This document shows positions 44,201 through 59,200 of a stretch of 64,000 nt of DNA, piece after piece. Source of the stretch: Dermatemys mawii (taxonomy: Eukaryota; Chordata; Testudines; Dermatemydidae). The notes beneath the pieces were generated by a model. That model was not told the origin of the DNA. It ran no database searches and saw only the letters and a program-made list of their open reading frames with translations. Every line of letters begins with the position of its first letter. The first letter of the stretch is position 1. The stretch is taken from assembly GCA_007922305.1 (NCBI GenBank), contig ML677326.1, positions 54,802,785-54,866,784 of the forward strand, in the 5' to 3' direction. Both the position numbers and the translations under genes were made by a program.

Positions 44201-47200
44201 TGATGCAATATATTAGTTTTTCCACTATCAGAAACTTAGCATATGAAGTACCTTCTTTCTGAGCTCAGAAAATTAAATATGTATAACTACTACATGAAGT
44301 TAAGAACAATGGGGATAAATGCAAAAGGCTCCTGAAAAGAGCTGGATAAATCAATCTGTGGTTTGATGGCTATATAATCACTATCTTTCAAAGAGCTGGT
44401 AGCCAGTTAACTTTTGTCCTCACCAGTATTTTCAATGAAGAGAATAATAAAGTTAAGAACTACAGAGCACTGGGCCAGAGGGAAATCTACCAAACTTAAA
44501 TACAATCAGATAATTTCTGCTACTTCTTAGATTTACCATAATAAAATGCCAGATTTTTAGGACTGAAAACGAATGATTTTTTCAAAGGCTTCCTAGAATA
44601 CTGTACACTGAAATGTATTTTCACAGTGTACTGCACTATATTTTAAACTACAGTGACAACAGTGATATTTTTACATTAAGAGCCAACTGAACATGACTTT
44701 TTAACAGGGACTTCATCCTGTATGTTACTGCATTAACTGCATTGGATTGTTACTACATTGGATCAAATCATTATATATATATGGAATATAACATTTTGTT
44801 AACCTCTTCTTACCATTTTGCTTTGAGCCATTTTTCAGTTTATAGACTTTTTCAAAATTTAAAGTATCAAATGCAAGAAGATAAAGCTACCTGACTGCCT
44901 GAAGTAGGTTGTGCATTTGTCCCTGTGTTGGTGAGATGGCAAAATTGTGCAGACTTGAGCCAAACTGTGCTACAGTCTTATTACAATTATCTATTAGGAA
45001 CTAAGCTTTTTCCAATTTAACTCAGCTTCACTTATGAATTAATTTGCATTTGATTCCTTGTTTCTGGTAGTGGAAAGCCATTTAGTGCATCAGTGCATTG
45101 CAGACCTATAACTATATCACAGTTCTAAAAAGTAATATCTAAGGCACCACAGTGGGTAAGGGGAATATTTCCTGAATGGAAACAAATCCTAAATACTCAC
45201 CCTAAAACCTGGCACAGTTCACAACTTTCCCCTGGCATTTAATCTACTTTTTAACAACCACAGTAGTTTTAGGGACTTTATCAGATAAACAGCTTTATGA
45301 TTTTTCATTGCATCAACTGTCTCTTTCAAACTTCTCGCCTCAAGGTTACTTACTTGATTTCCTCCCATTCTGTGGCATGGTCCAAGTTCAACAAAGCCGC
45401 CATTGGTATGCCCCATGCTATCTATGCAGTAAGCAGTTTCAAAGCCTCTGATCTGCAGGCAGAAGGAGAAAAGGGATTTTGCACTTTAGTTTAGACTTTG
45501 GGAAAATATGATCTCTAGTGCAAAGAAGTTTAGATAAGTTAATATCCTACTCGTCGTCCTCCAAATGAATAATATACACAGATATTTAAAGCAAGACTGC
45601 AAGAAATCTGAATCAAATGAGATAATGATGTTAAATTATCAGGAGAAAGTTTTATGAATCCAAGTGGTCGTACTAATTTGAGAGCTATTGTGAGATAACA
45701 GACATAAGTATATTAGTGAACATACCATATGGAAGTTTGATTTCAAAGTTCCCATATTTATACACCTTCTTTCAGGTGGAGGCCTGGTTTCTTATTCAGT
45801 TAATCCCCCATGAAAGAATGTTTAGTTCTTTAGATGTTCCTGAATGGTGTGCAGCGGAGGCTTGTAATTAGGATTGATCGGGCTTCCCACCTAAGAGAGG
45901 ATCTTAGTGATGAGATAGGTGGTTGTTTTGTTCAGACTTGAAATAAAATGGAGCTTGAACTGAATGTCAGAAAATTACTATGATAAAGCTTCAACACTGT
46001 AGAGTTCTGGAGTCCAGATTTTAAAAAAAAATTGTGCAAAACTAGAGAGGGCGCAGAAAAGAACCACAAAAATGATTTGAGGTACAGAGAAAATGCCTTA
46101 CACATTGAGAGACTTAAAGAGCTCAATCAAAAAGAAAACTGAGGGCTTATTTGATATAGTATATAAGTACCATCATGGGGGGAAAATGCTGGGTATTAAA
46201 TTATTAATGATTGGCAGCTAAAGTCAGACATACAAATGGGAAATAAGGCAAAAAATAAAAACAACAACCTGAAGATGATTAGCCATTGGAAAAAAAAGTC
46301 TCTTTTGATATCTTCAAATCAAGACTGGGATGCCTGTATGGAAAACTTTAGTCAAACACATTTTTGAGCTAAATGCAGGAGTAATTGTGTGAACTGTAAG
46401 GTCACGGTTACACCTACAGGATTATAGCGGTATTGGTTAATAGCTGTCCTCATATACAGCTATAGGGATAGCACTATAGCGTGGCCACACTGACACCCGC
46501 CAGCGGTATAGTGTGGCCACATTTGTAGCACTTCAGGATGCATTGGGAGCAGCTCATTAGGGCAGGTATCCCAGCATTCAGCTGGGTGCAACATGCTTTT
46601 CAAACGAGGGGAGTGAGGGGGGACGTGTTGTGTGTATTGAGAGGGAGAGAGCGAGTGGTTTTTCCAACCTTCTGAGAGCCTGTCAGCACGTGTCCGTTCA
46701 CAGAGAAGATTAGCAGGCTTTGTTTTCACACGGGCTCCCTCCTTAAACATTTGCATTGCTTAGCTGCCGAGTTAAGAGAGAAACTCTAAAAAGGTACTTC
46801 CGCATTCCTCCAGCCGAGTTCAAAAGAAAGGGAAGAGACGTCAATTGCCTTAAATGGCTCCAGGCATCACTTGTAGCGTAGTGGGTGTCCACATTCTCAC
46901 CGTAGTGCTACAGTGGGAGCGCTACAGCCCTTATTCCCTGTGCGGAGGTGGATTACCAGGAGCGCTATAACTCTGAGGTTATAGCGCTCTACGTGCCTCG
47001 CCAGTGTGGACGGGTAGTGAGTTATAGCGCTCCTGACAGCTTTATAGCGCTATACAGTGCCAATGTAACCAAGGCCTAAGAGAGTCTGTCATATACTGTG
47101 ACAAAGCTCTGTCCTTATCTTTGTGGATTCTGCTTTTCCTGGCGGATTTCACTAGCCTCAGAGGCTCACTGTGACCCTCCACGTGGCCTTTCTCTCTCTA

Positions 47201-50200
47201 GAGACAAGGTCACAGCCTACTGAGCCATTTTCATCATAAGCCAGTGAGGAGAAGCTATCCTTCCTGGCACAGTCTCGGTTGTCTCCCAATCTCAGTGATT
47301 AATTAGGGGAGGTAGAAAGTGGGGAGCCTGGGCCCGCCCTCTACTCCGGGCTCTAGCACAGGGACCCTAATAGTATCAGCTAAGATGGCTGACCTTTTAG
47401 CCACAAAACATAATACAATTCCCTGGGCAACTTCCCCACAGCAGTCCCTGCTTCTTCAAACTCCACTTCACCCTTACCTCAGGGCCTCCTTCCTTCTGTG
47501 TGATATGTTGTCCACCACTCAGTCTCACCAACAGCATAACCTCCTTCCACAGCTCCTGACATCCACCCCCACCTGACTAACTGGGAGGCTTTTAACTGGT
47601 TTCAGCCAGTCCCTGATTGGCTTCAGGTGTCCCAATCAGGCTAGCTGTTTCTACTCCTTTCTAGAAGGTTCCAGTGGTACCAGGGACTTGTTTATCCTGA
47701 GACTCACATATCTATTCTTCAGCACTTTCCTATAGCCATCTGGCCTTGCCCCATCACAATACATATTGTTCGACTAGTTAATCGTCACTGGATGAACAGC
47801 CAAAAATTCTTTTTTAGAGGAGATAATGGAGCTGAGACATATCAGCAAAGGATCAGGTGATTATAAAAAGCCAGAAAGTGACTCAGCTGGAACAGAGCTG
47901 CCAGGAGCCTGAAGGCAGTAACAAGAAGGAGAGCTAGAGCTACCAGTAAGTAATTTGACTCCTGTAGGAGGAAGCAGGATATGGCAGTAACAAGAAGGAG
48001 AGCTAGAGCTAGAGCTACCAGTAAGTAATTTGACTCCTGTAGGAGCTACCAGTAAGTAATTTGACTCCTGTAGGAGGAAGCAGGATATGGCTTGTCAGGC
48101 AAGTGGCCTGTAGATAAGCCCCTACAGAACACCCCAGGTTAAGGGGGAAGGGATGATCAATGTGCTGCACTAATTTTATGTGGAAGAAATAAAACTGGAG
48201 CCTTGAGAAGAGGGTCTGAACCAGATTCTGGACATGGTATTAGTCCTTCCTGGGATGAGGGGACTGGCCAGTAGCCTACAGTGTTCTAAAGGTCTCTTCT
48301 GGCCTTAAATTCTATCAATCTATGAATATTTATTGCAGCTGTTTCCCCAAACATATACATTTTATCACCAATCTTTGGGAGTAATGAACAGCAGTGATTA
48401 ATGAAATTTCCAGTCAAATATTAACCCAGTTGTAGTAGAAAGAGAGAGCCTGAGTCACGAGCCCTTGTATAAAAGGCCTGAACTAAAGCAGTGGTCAAGC
48501 CTTTCTAATATAAAGCAAAGTTAGCAAAAGTCAAGCTGCAAGCAGAAGTCATGTCTTGTTATAAAACATGCCTGCTTGCAGGTTCACAGACCCTGTCAAG
48601 AATAGGGCTGGTATTGCAAAAATATACACATTCCTAAGAATTACTAGGCACAGGAGACTCATGTAAACACCTTCCAGAAGGGTGGTCCCAGAGCACCCCG
48701 ATACCAAGTATGATGCAAACACACTCCCCAGAGATGATACAAGGGCACACTGACCCCATCTTAAAGATAACGTCAGAATGACAAGGTGATGAATAGAGAT
48801 GTTTTGATTGATCAGCCCAACATGTACAAAGTAATAGGGTGGTAACTAACCATGTCACGGGGCAATATGCAACTTGTTTGTATTGGTGTATAAAGAAGAG
48901 TCTCAGAGGGAGTGTCTGACTGGTCTAGGGGGAATGGAGAATCCCGCCACTCACTGAGCTGGTCCATTGTTACAGGCATACATGTGCTAGTGTAACTGTA
49001 GAAATTGGTTTGGGGAGCTATGACCTGGCTGGGTGCCTTTGCTACTAAACCAAGTCTTGTGGTCTTATTGGGCAGTGGCTATCTGACCAGAGCCAATGCA
49101 GAGAGAACACACATGCAGCCAGTGACCAGCTACATCAGTGACATGGTTGTTCACCAGCATTCTATTCTAGAGATTCTACAAACAAGGAGAGAGAACATAC
49201 CTGCAAGTTAGGGTGTTTTAAAGAGCTGCAAATTAGTGGAGGTTGACATGAACACTAGCCCAAGAGGCTACAGTAAAAAGCAGCCATCCTTTTAGTGAAG
49301 GAATCCTTTAAATATGAGAAAAGTAGGACTGGAAAGAACCTTGTATCCAAGCAGCAGAGTCAAAAACATTTTTGGCCATTCAGAAATACAATTGAGGCAA
49401 TGTTATTAAAAGTGCAACAAAGGAGCATTAAAATCTGGTAAACATTGTGTAATGACTGCTGGCCATTAATTATGAGAGATCAAACACATTTCAGAGAAGC
49501 CTGAGGACATAGCACTCAGGTTGATGCCACACTACTTCAAGCTTCCCTGTCACTTCACCCTAGTCCCAGGGGCTGCTGGCTTCAATTCCTTTTTTCAGGG
49601 ATGCTCTCTGTCAGGTGTCCCTCATTGCCTTCTTTTTTCTAAACACTATCATAGTAACTCTCACAACTCAGACAGGAGCTAGGTGTTGACATATTTTCCC
49701 CACCATAGGCAGACTTTGGAACAGTTCTAAAGCTGATCCACTAATGTACTGATTTATATTAACTCTTGGGCAAGAGATTTGCCTTAATGGAGATGCTATT
49801 GTTTCCCCAGGCTCCCAGATTCAGGACTGTTTGTCCATCTTCACAGGCATTTTGTACAACCAGTCCCAAAAGTCTCTTAATGGACCCTGACAGATTCCCA
49901 ACATGCCTGTTGTGCACTGGACAACTCTGTACTCCTCCACTGCTCTCTTGAAGTCACATAAGTAGACCCTTCAATACCTATCACCTGGATCACCTGGATC
50001 AATTGCTCTTCAGCTGTCGTTAAGACTGCCCCGATCACAACACGTCCATTCTTCTCGCGCTCTTGCCTTTCTTCTCCACATTCGTCTGAAACATTTAACA
50101 ATGTCGTCTTCCCATCTTCTTGGAGGCTGGCTGAGTAGTCTTTTCTGTTCTTGTGGGTACCACTCAGCAACAACTGCGGTCCACCTGTTGTCCGTGAACC

Positions 50201-53200
50201 ACGCCGTGCGGCCTGCCCATCGCATCTTGTTATCTTTCACACAACAATATCTTTCACACCGCTGCATTCTCTGATCATTTCATTTGAGATGCAATCCAGA
50301 AGGGAGATTCCGAGCATAGCTTGTTCCATTGCCCTTTCATAGAATCATAGAACCACAGAATATCAGGGTTGGAAGGGATCTCAGAAGGTCATCTAGTCCA
50401 ACTCCCTGCTCAAAGCAGGACCAACTGTAACTAAATCATCCCATCCAGGGCTTTGTCAAGCCTGACCTTAAAAACCTCTAAGGAAGGAGATTCCACCACC
50501 TCCCTAGGTAACCCATTCCAGTACTTCACCACTCTCCAAGTGAAAAAGTTTTTTCTAATATCCAACCTAAACCTCCCCCACTGCAATTTGAGACCATTAG
50601 TCCTTGTTCTGTCATCTGCTACCACTGAGAACAGCTTAGATCCATCCTTTTTGGAACCCCCTTTGAGGTAGCTGAAAGCAGCTATCAAATCCCCCCTCAT
50701 TCTTCTTCTGCAGACTAAACAATTCCAGTTCCCTCAGCCTCTCCTCGTAAGTCACCTGCTCCAGCCCCCAAATCATTTTTGTTGCCCTCCTCTGGACTCT
50801 TTCCAATTTTTCCACATCTTTCTTGTAGTGGGGCCCCAAAACTGGACACAGTACTCCAGATGAGGCCTCACCAATGTTGAATAGAAGGGAACGATCATGT
50901 CCCTAGATCTGCTGGCACTGCCCCTACTTATACAGCCCAAAATGCTGTTAGCCTTCTTGGCAATAAGGGCACACTGTTGACTCATGTCCAGCTTCTCATC
51001 CACTGTAACCCCTAGGTCTTTTTCTACAGAACTGCTGCCTAGCCATTCGGTCTCTAGTCTGTAGCAGTGTATAGGATTCTTCTGTCCTAAGTGCAGGACT
51101 CTGAACTTGTACTTGTTGAACCTCATCAGATTTCTTTTTGCCCAATCCTCTAATTAGTATAGGTCCCTCTGTATGCTATCCCTACCCTCCAGGGTATCTA
51201 CCACTCCTCCCAGTTTAGTATCATCTGCAAACTTGCTAAGGGTGCAGTCCACGCCATCCTCCAGATCACTGATAAAGATACTGAACAAAACTGGCCCCAG
51301 GACCGACCCTTGGGGCACTCCGCTTGATACTGGCTACCAACTAGACATGGAGCCATTGATCACTACCCATTGAGCCCGACGATCCAGACAGCTTTCTATC
51401 CACCTTATGGTCCATTCATCCAGCCCACACTTCTTTAACTTGCTGGTAAGAATACCGTGGGAGACCGTATCAAAAACTTTGCAAAAGTCAAGGAACACCA
51501 CATCCACAGAGCCAGTTATCTCATCATAGAAGGTAATTTGGTTAGTCAGGCAAGATTACCCTTAGTGAATCCATGCTGACTGTTCCTGATCACTTTCCTC
51601 TCTTCTACGTGCTTCAAAACTGACTCCTTTAGGACCTGCTCCATGATTTTTTCCAGGGACTGAGGTGAGGCTGACTGGCCTGTAGTTCCCCAGATCCTCC
51701 TCCTCTCCTTTTTTAAAGATGGGCACTACATTAGCCTTTCAGCTACTGACAACCATGGCTCTTCTCTCTTTGTCAGTGCCCCCATTTCACTGCCATACAA
51801 CATGGCCAGCAACACTGCTGAATTGAAGATATTTATGCATGTGGTCTTGTCGATTTTTCCTTTGAGGACATCCTTGATGGAACCGAATGCACACCATCCT
51901 GCTCGAATCCTTCACAAAAGTTCTCTGTTCAGGTCTTGATGCATATTGACCTCTTGGCCAAAATATATGTACTGTTCCACTTCTTCAATTTCTTCTCCTG
52001 CTACCATTATTCGGGCTTTTCATAAGATGTCTGATCGCATATATTTTGTTTTGCAGGGCTTCATTTCAGGCCAACCTGATTGCTTTTCTTGTTGAGTCTT
52101 CGTAGCATGATCTGCAGTTGGTTGGTGCTTTTGGCAATTAGCATGATGTCATCCGTGAATTTGAGATGAGAATCGTTCTCTGTTTATGTTGACACCACTC
52201 CTCCAATTGATCTTGTTCATCTCCATTGCGAGGCAAGCAGTGAATAGTTCCAGTGAAATCGTATCTCCTTGCTTCACACCTTTCTCGATTGGGATGCGGA
52301 GGAGAGTTTTGAGGAGAGTAATGTCTGTTGTATTTAAATTCTTTGAACTACTCCCTTGCACAGCTAATGGATTAGTCAATTGACTAAGAAGCAGAATGGA
52401 ACACAGGGCTTCTTATTCTGCCAGTTAGAACATTCACTATCTCTGCCTCCAGGTTCTGCAGAAGTGGGTTCAGTGTGGGAGACTGGGCAGGGCTTCTGGG
52501 AGACTAATAATCTTCATAAGATAAGGCATTTCCCTGGCTGAGCAGGGAATCCCTACAACGGAACATGTAAAAAACGCACTAGGATTGTCTATGAAAGAGC
52601 ATTCAATTCTTGTAAACCACATGCTGAATTTAAACCCTGCCAAGTAGTTTTTCCTGCAATTAAATGAGAATGCTGAATCTGTGATGTCCCAGTAATTTTA
52701 ACAGTGTTCGAAGTCATATTCAAATGCAAATATTTTGATTATTCTGAATAATTGTCTCCAGATCTGCCTTCTCTACATACACCACTGTTCTTTCTTCATT
52801 GCAAGGCCCATGAGCCAGTGGCAGCTCCCATGGACCCTAAGTGTGGCTCCCTAAGTTCCCCCTAAGCTGCGCAGCCACACAGCAGCTCTAAAGGGCCATG
52901 CAGCAGGGACCTGGAGAGGAGAGAGGTAGGGGATGTGTGGGAACTGGGGAGGGGAGCAAGTTGAGGCTTGCAGGGCTGCTTTGGGCCTCTCCCCTGATCC
53001 CGGAGCTCCCTGCTGCTGACCGGGGAGAGAGAGTGCCCCTTCCCCTGTTGCTCCCGTGCTGCCTGCTGGCAGAGGGGAGAGAGGGCCCCTTCCCCTGGAG
53101 CTCCCATGTTGTCTGCCGGCAGGGGAGAGAAAGGCCCCTTCCCCAGAGCTAGCTGCTGCCGGCAGAGACACAGCTAGGGGGAGTCCTCTGGCCCCAGCCT

Positions 53201-56200
53201 GTGGGCAGTATGCCTGCATCCCAAACTCCACATCCCCGACCCCACCCCAGAGCTCGTGCCCCCAGTTGTAGCCCTCACCCATGTTCTGCATCCCACTCCT
53301 CTGCCCCAGCCCTGAGCCCCCTCCTGCACCCTGAATTCCTCATCCCCGGCTCTACTCCGCAGCCCTCAGTCCCGTATCCCAACCCGCTGCTCCAGCCCTG
53401 AGCCCCTTCCTGCACTCCAAACCCTTCATCCCCAGCTCCACCCTAGAGCCTTCATCCCTACACTCCACTCTCTGCCCTACCTTGGGCCATCTCCCACACT
53501 TTGAGCCCCTCAGCCCCACCCCATGTGGCTCTCACATTGAAGGTTTTTTTGCCAATGTGGCCTCCACTTCAAAAACAGTTAAGAGCACTGAACACCGTAT
53601 CGCGATTCTAAGTTTCTTCTCAAAATACATTCTTACTCTGAAAGCAAGACTCGGGATTATTAACATCAATGAAGAAGAGTACATACAGACAAAAGAATTC
53701 TCTACAAAAATGTGGAACTAATAAAAAACACATGTTAAAACATCATGACTTAGTTACTTACTGTTGCATTTGATCTCCTGTTCTTACTCTATATACACAG
53801 TATTTTCATTCCTGTCTGTCAAGCATTATCCAGAGTTGCTATTTAGTGTCATGGTTACTGGGTCAGTTGTGCCTTAGAACACTAACTCCCTCTCACATTC
53901 ACCCCTGGGAGACAAGTTTTCCTACCTTCCTCCCCTCTTGGTGGAACCAGATAGTTCTGCCACTTTTTAGGCTAGATACTCAGGCTGCAGCTTCCCTATT
54001 TACCAAATGGGGTCAACCTGACAGGCTCAAGTGGGTTTAGCACCTGTAAGCCCATTATCTCTGGAGACCTGTGACCAGGAACACAGCATCCAAGAAAATG
54101 GGTTAAACAACTAAATATTGCATACACAGAATAGTCTGCCTAGGATTACTCTCTCTATCCATAGCTTGGGTAGGTCCAGTTTATTACCATCTCTGGAGAA
54201 CCAGCTTGCCTGCTGCAGTTCTGCATGTCTGTCTGCCAGAGATTCATATCTAGCCATTGCTGCTGACAGCCCACTCATCCCCCCCTCCCCTTGCTTCTTC
54301 TCTACAGCATCTTGAAGGTTTAGGATCCTCTATGATCTTAGCCTTTTATCCTTGGGAAGAGTAAAACATGCCAACCAGACTGGAGCCAGGCAGAGGCATT
54401 CCCCCAATTAATAGCTTCACTCATTGTTCCTTTAAGGAGCCTTATCTTTGTCATTGTTTTGTTTTGTTTGCATGCCACTTAACAGCCTCCTTGGATTTAA
54501 CTCCTGACACTCGGGCAGGATAATATTAAACATAAACTGAGGTGCATGCTATATTTGTAAAAAAATAATATACATATCTCCATCATTTTCCACATTTAAA
54601 AACAATAGTAACCAAAATTATTCTTTGTTTTCTGTTAAAATATATAGCATGTACAAGACGTTACTGTGGCTTTATTTTGGACTCTCAACTTTAGAAACCT
54701 ATCGCATGTGCTGATTTTAGATGCATTCACTGTACATACCTCTCCCCAGTCCACATTTTTAGATGGTAAGGGATAGTGTGAGGTTATATCATAGGCTATT
54801 TCTTCCATAAACCATTTAAAACTTTTGCAGTTGTGATCTTCACGGAACTTTTTCAGCTCAGTTATATCCCCATATGGTAGCGCTTTAGTCTCTGGACGAC
54901 TGGCATAGAAGTAATCTTTGTACTCATCCCACCAAACTTCCACCACTCTGACATAGTTCTGTATGGGTGAGAGGGAAAAAAACCATCATTACTGCAAAAC
55001 AGAACCAATATCTTGTATGTATAAGGAATTTAATCCCATAGATTTAAGAATTCTTATAAACATGTTAATACATGTATTAAACAGCACCCAATTTTCCACC
55101 TTTAACAGAAGATATAGCACAAAAGTAGCCTTTTTATATTTTTGGATAAGACTAGCATAATTAAGTGAGCTTAGTGAAGGTTGTAATTATAACTAAGTCT
55201 AGGGAACTCTCTTTTTGAAGAAAAAGATGTCTTAGTTATGAGTAGAATGTAAACAGTGCTGTTCATTTGACTGCAATACTCTAGAAAATGTGATGAGTCA
55301 TCTGGAGTTTATTTTCACCTTCTACATTTCCTAGCATTAAAACAGAGTAACACCTATTAACTGCTAACGGGATTCCACAAGTGATCTGGATCTTAGAGCT
55401 TTGTCTACAGATGCTATTGCAGCACAGCTGTGTCACTGCAGTGCTGTAATGCAGACACTTCCTACAGCAATGCAAGAGTTTTTTCTGTCACTGTAGTTAA
55501 TCCCTCCACCTAACCTCTTAGTAGAAGGTAAGGTGACAGAAGAATTCTTCCACAGAATTAGTGGTGTCTACACTGGAACATAGGTCGGCTTAATGATATC
55601 TCTCAGGGGCATACATTTTTCAACCTGAGTTTTAAGTGTGGATCAGGCCTTAAACAGTTCAACTGATACAAGAGAGAGTTCCTCTCTGTTCCCATGCCTG
55701 CACTGGCTCACCAATACTAACAGGAATTATGATTATAAACTATATTGTGAGGGAGTCAGACCAGAAGGGTATAGGAGAGTGCTGGAAGGCAGGTTTATCA
55801 GCCTCAGGATGTGTAGGTCCCTGTTCCCTGAATAGCCAAATAAAGGCCATTCCAGGCCAATCAAGACACCTGGGGCCAATTAAGAACCTTCTAGAAAGGA
55901 GTAGAAACAGCTAGCCTGATTGAGACACCTGAAGCCAATCAGGGACTGGCTGAAACCAGATAAAAGCCTCTCAGTTAGTCAGGTGGGCTGTGGGTGTCAG
56001 GAGCTGTGGAAGAAAGTTATGCTGTTGGTGAGACTGAGTGTTGGACAACATATCGTACAGAAGGAAGGAGGTCCTGAGGTAAGGATGAAATGAAGTTTGA
56101 AGAAGCGGAGACTGCTGTGGGGAAGTAGCCCAGGGAATTGTATTGTGTTTTGTGCCTAAAAGGTCAGCCATCTTAGCTGATACTATTAGGGTCCCTGGGC

Positions 56201-59200
56201 TGGAGTCCGGAGTAGAGGGCGGGCCTGGACTCCCCCCTTTCTGTCTCTCCTAATTACTTACTGAGGAAGGGAGGTCACTCTGGGGCCTGGATAAGTTTCT
56301 GAGGCCCCTAAATCTGCCAGGAAGCGCAGGACCCACAAATACAGACTCAGAACTTTGTCACTGTATATATATATATATATATATAATGAAAATAGGGTAA
56401 AATTATCTTTAACTTCACACAATCTTATCACACAGTCTTATTCCCACCTTCCTCCTCTTCATTTTCTTTCTTGTAGTAAGCTGTCTAGCTACCTGTTATG
56501 TGAGGAGTCTAGCACACGTTTTTATCCAGATTTTTATATGGACTTCATCACGGTAGTATTTGAATGCATCTGTCACAGATGGTTCTCTCTTTTTTTCCAC
56601 ATGGTACAGACAATGTTAACAATATGCAATTAAAACACTCTGGTCATTGAAGAAAGAAGATATGACTGAATACACAAGTAGACCTGTTTAGTAAGAAGGT
56701 ACCAGTTTTACATTGTCACTTTCAGAACAGAACTGCACTTTAAACTAGAACAGAATATTATGATAGCACACGAGTGCATCACATAGTATTTACAACGGTA
56801 GTAGTGATGTATATTTTACTCATAGGGAGAAAATGATTCCTGATGAGGAATCTTCATATAAACAAGTGCTTCAATCAGATTTATCAGACCAAGGCAGTTG
56901 GAATAAAGGACTTACTGACTATTCTTAAAGAAAAATGATGGTTCTTTAAATAAGGAGAGTACGGTAACTTACAGTATCTTGATTTCTTCAAGGGGGTGAG
57001 TGCTCCACTATGTGCTTGTGCCCTCTTGACCAGAGAATGCAAAGTGGTGTCTGTGGGCTCACACCTGCTCATAATAGCGCCCATGGCTTCCAAACGGGGG
57101 CATATAAGGAGGTATGGACCTACTGTTACTCAGCTCCTTCTTGTCTGCGAAGCAGAGCCTCCAGAGCTGAGAGGAAGGAGGCCAGGAGCTGGAGCATCCA
57201 TAGGAACAAAACATCTCTAAGGACTCCAGTTACTGTAAAGTAAGTAACGTATCCTCTAAGTATAAATGTTTCACTGTAGGAGACTCCCCAAGCAGTAACT
57301 CAGCCAGGAAGTTAGTGCTGAAGAAGCAAGTCCAAAATGTTTCCGTCACCAAAAGTAGTATAATCCCTGGAAGCAGGTAAAATGGTGTAATTCTTGGCTA
57401 AGGTATGAATGGAAGGCCAAGTTGCTGTACTACGGATTTCTGTTATGGGAACATCCTTCAGCAGAGTACAGATGTGGACTGTGCTCCACTGGAACTGTCA
57501 CTCTATGAAGGAACTAGCTGCATCCTAGCTGATTCACAGCAGGTTAAGATGCAATCCAAAACCCACTTTGACAGTCTTTGAGTGGAAACAGGTTGACCCT
57601 TCATCCCCTCTGCAAATGATACACATAGCTTAGAACGGTCTTAATCCTATCAAGGTAGAAGGCGAGAGTCCTTTTGACATCTAGTCTACATAGGCTGGTC
57701 CGCTCCTCTGGAGGTATGAGGTTTTTGGGTAGAACACAGGCAGGTGTATATTGTTCAAGATGTTAAGATTTGAAACACTGTGTTTAAATTCTATAAAATG
57801 CTTATTAGTCGCTACATGCATTAATCTTACTTGTAATGTCTGTATTCCATGCTCCAAGGTAAAATACAATTGTATTTGCAATTTATAATTATAAAAATGC
57901 CTGCTCTGAACTTGTGAGCTCAGATGGGAACAGTGGCTCTCCCCACTCAGTCCAGGAGGGCTATCGAAATTAAGTGGGCCATTGTAGGACAAAAGCTTTA
58001 CTGGTTGCCCCATCCATCCATCCATGGAGAAGTATGTGCAGAAGGCTTTGTCCTATCAGTTAGAATGCAGATAGAGGGATATAAAAATAGCTGACGAAGA
58101 TTTCTTATCTCTCTGCTGTTTGGACTCTTACAAGGGCTAGAGCTAAGAAATAAAAAGCATAAATCGCCAGGATCAAGTTGGGTTAGCCCTGAAAAGACAT
58201 GTGGTGATGACAGATTACTACATCTGTCACCTTTTGAGTCACAGACAAACTCATTTGTACATATATGTTGCCTGCTTAAACCTGTAAATAACTCATTTCT
58301 TTTTCCTAATTAACAAATCCTTAATTAGCTTACTATAGGATTGGCTACCAATGTTGTCAAAAAAGAACTAGATAAGCTCATGGAGGATAGGTCCATCAAT
58401 GGCTATTAGCGAGGGTGGACTGGGATGGTGTCCTCGTGTCTGTTTGCCAGAACCTGGGAATGGGCAACAGAGGATGGATCACTTGAGGATTACCTGTTCT
58501 GTTCATTCTCTCTGGGGCGCCTGGCATTGGCCACTGTTGGAAGACAGGATACTGGGCTAGATGGATCTTTGCTCTGATCCAGCGTGGCCATTCCTATGCT
58601 CTTATGTCTTTGGGATGAGATCTAAGGTACAAATTGATCTGGGCTCCTGGGACCAGGAGTAACACTAAAAATCACAAAACATTTAGGTAAGTGACCATTT
58701 ATCACTAAGTCCAGTTTGCCTAAGCGGCAAGATAGTCCCCTTGGGCTCTCCAGAGCGGACCCCACTGAGTCAGTAAACACTCCATTAGCAGGATCTTCAG
58801 TCTAACCACCCATCTTTCCAAGACCTACCTTTAAATCCTGTACAAACCTTGCACCTAAATGGGACGTGGATGTCTCCGAGGCAGTGGACACAGCTCAAAT
58901 GCTCTTCACTACTAGGAAAAGACCTGTGGCATGTAGCAGGGCTTAAACCCTGGAGTCTTCGGTATAACACTGTGAGGTGTGGGGGGAGGTAAGCCCCTTT
59001 CTAAACGACTGTATAAAACTAAAGAAATCAAATAATTAAGAAAATAAAGGGGAAAAATAAGAACAAAAATAGCATACAAAGAAAGGCATGAAGCTGAGAA
59101 TCAATGGGCACCCACTGCTCTGTCTCAAGCCGCAGGCAGCTGAAAGGAACCAAGTGACAGCAGGTCCATGCCTCCTTATATGCTCTTGTTTGAAGGCACA

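Noticed and set aside
46460..46756. 98-codon minus-strand frame
   Set aside because: Lies wholly inside a Harbinger-type element with no transposase similarity.
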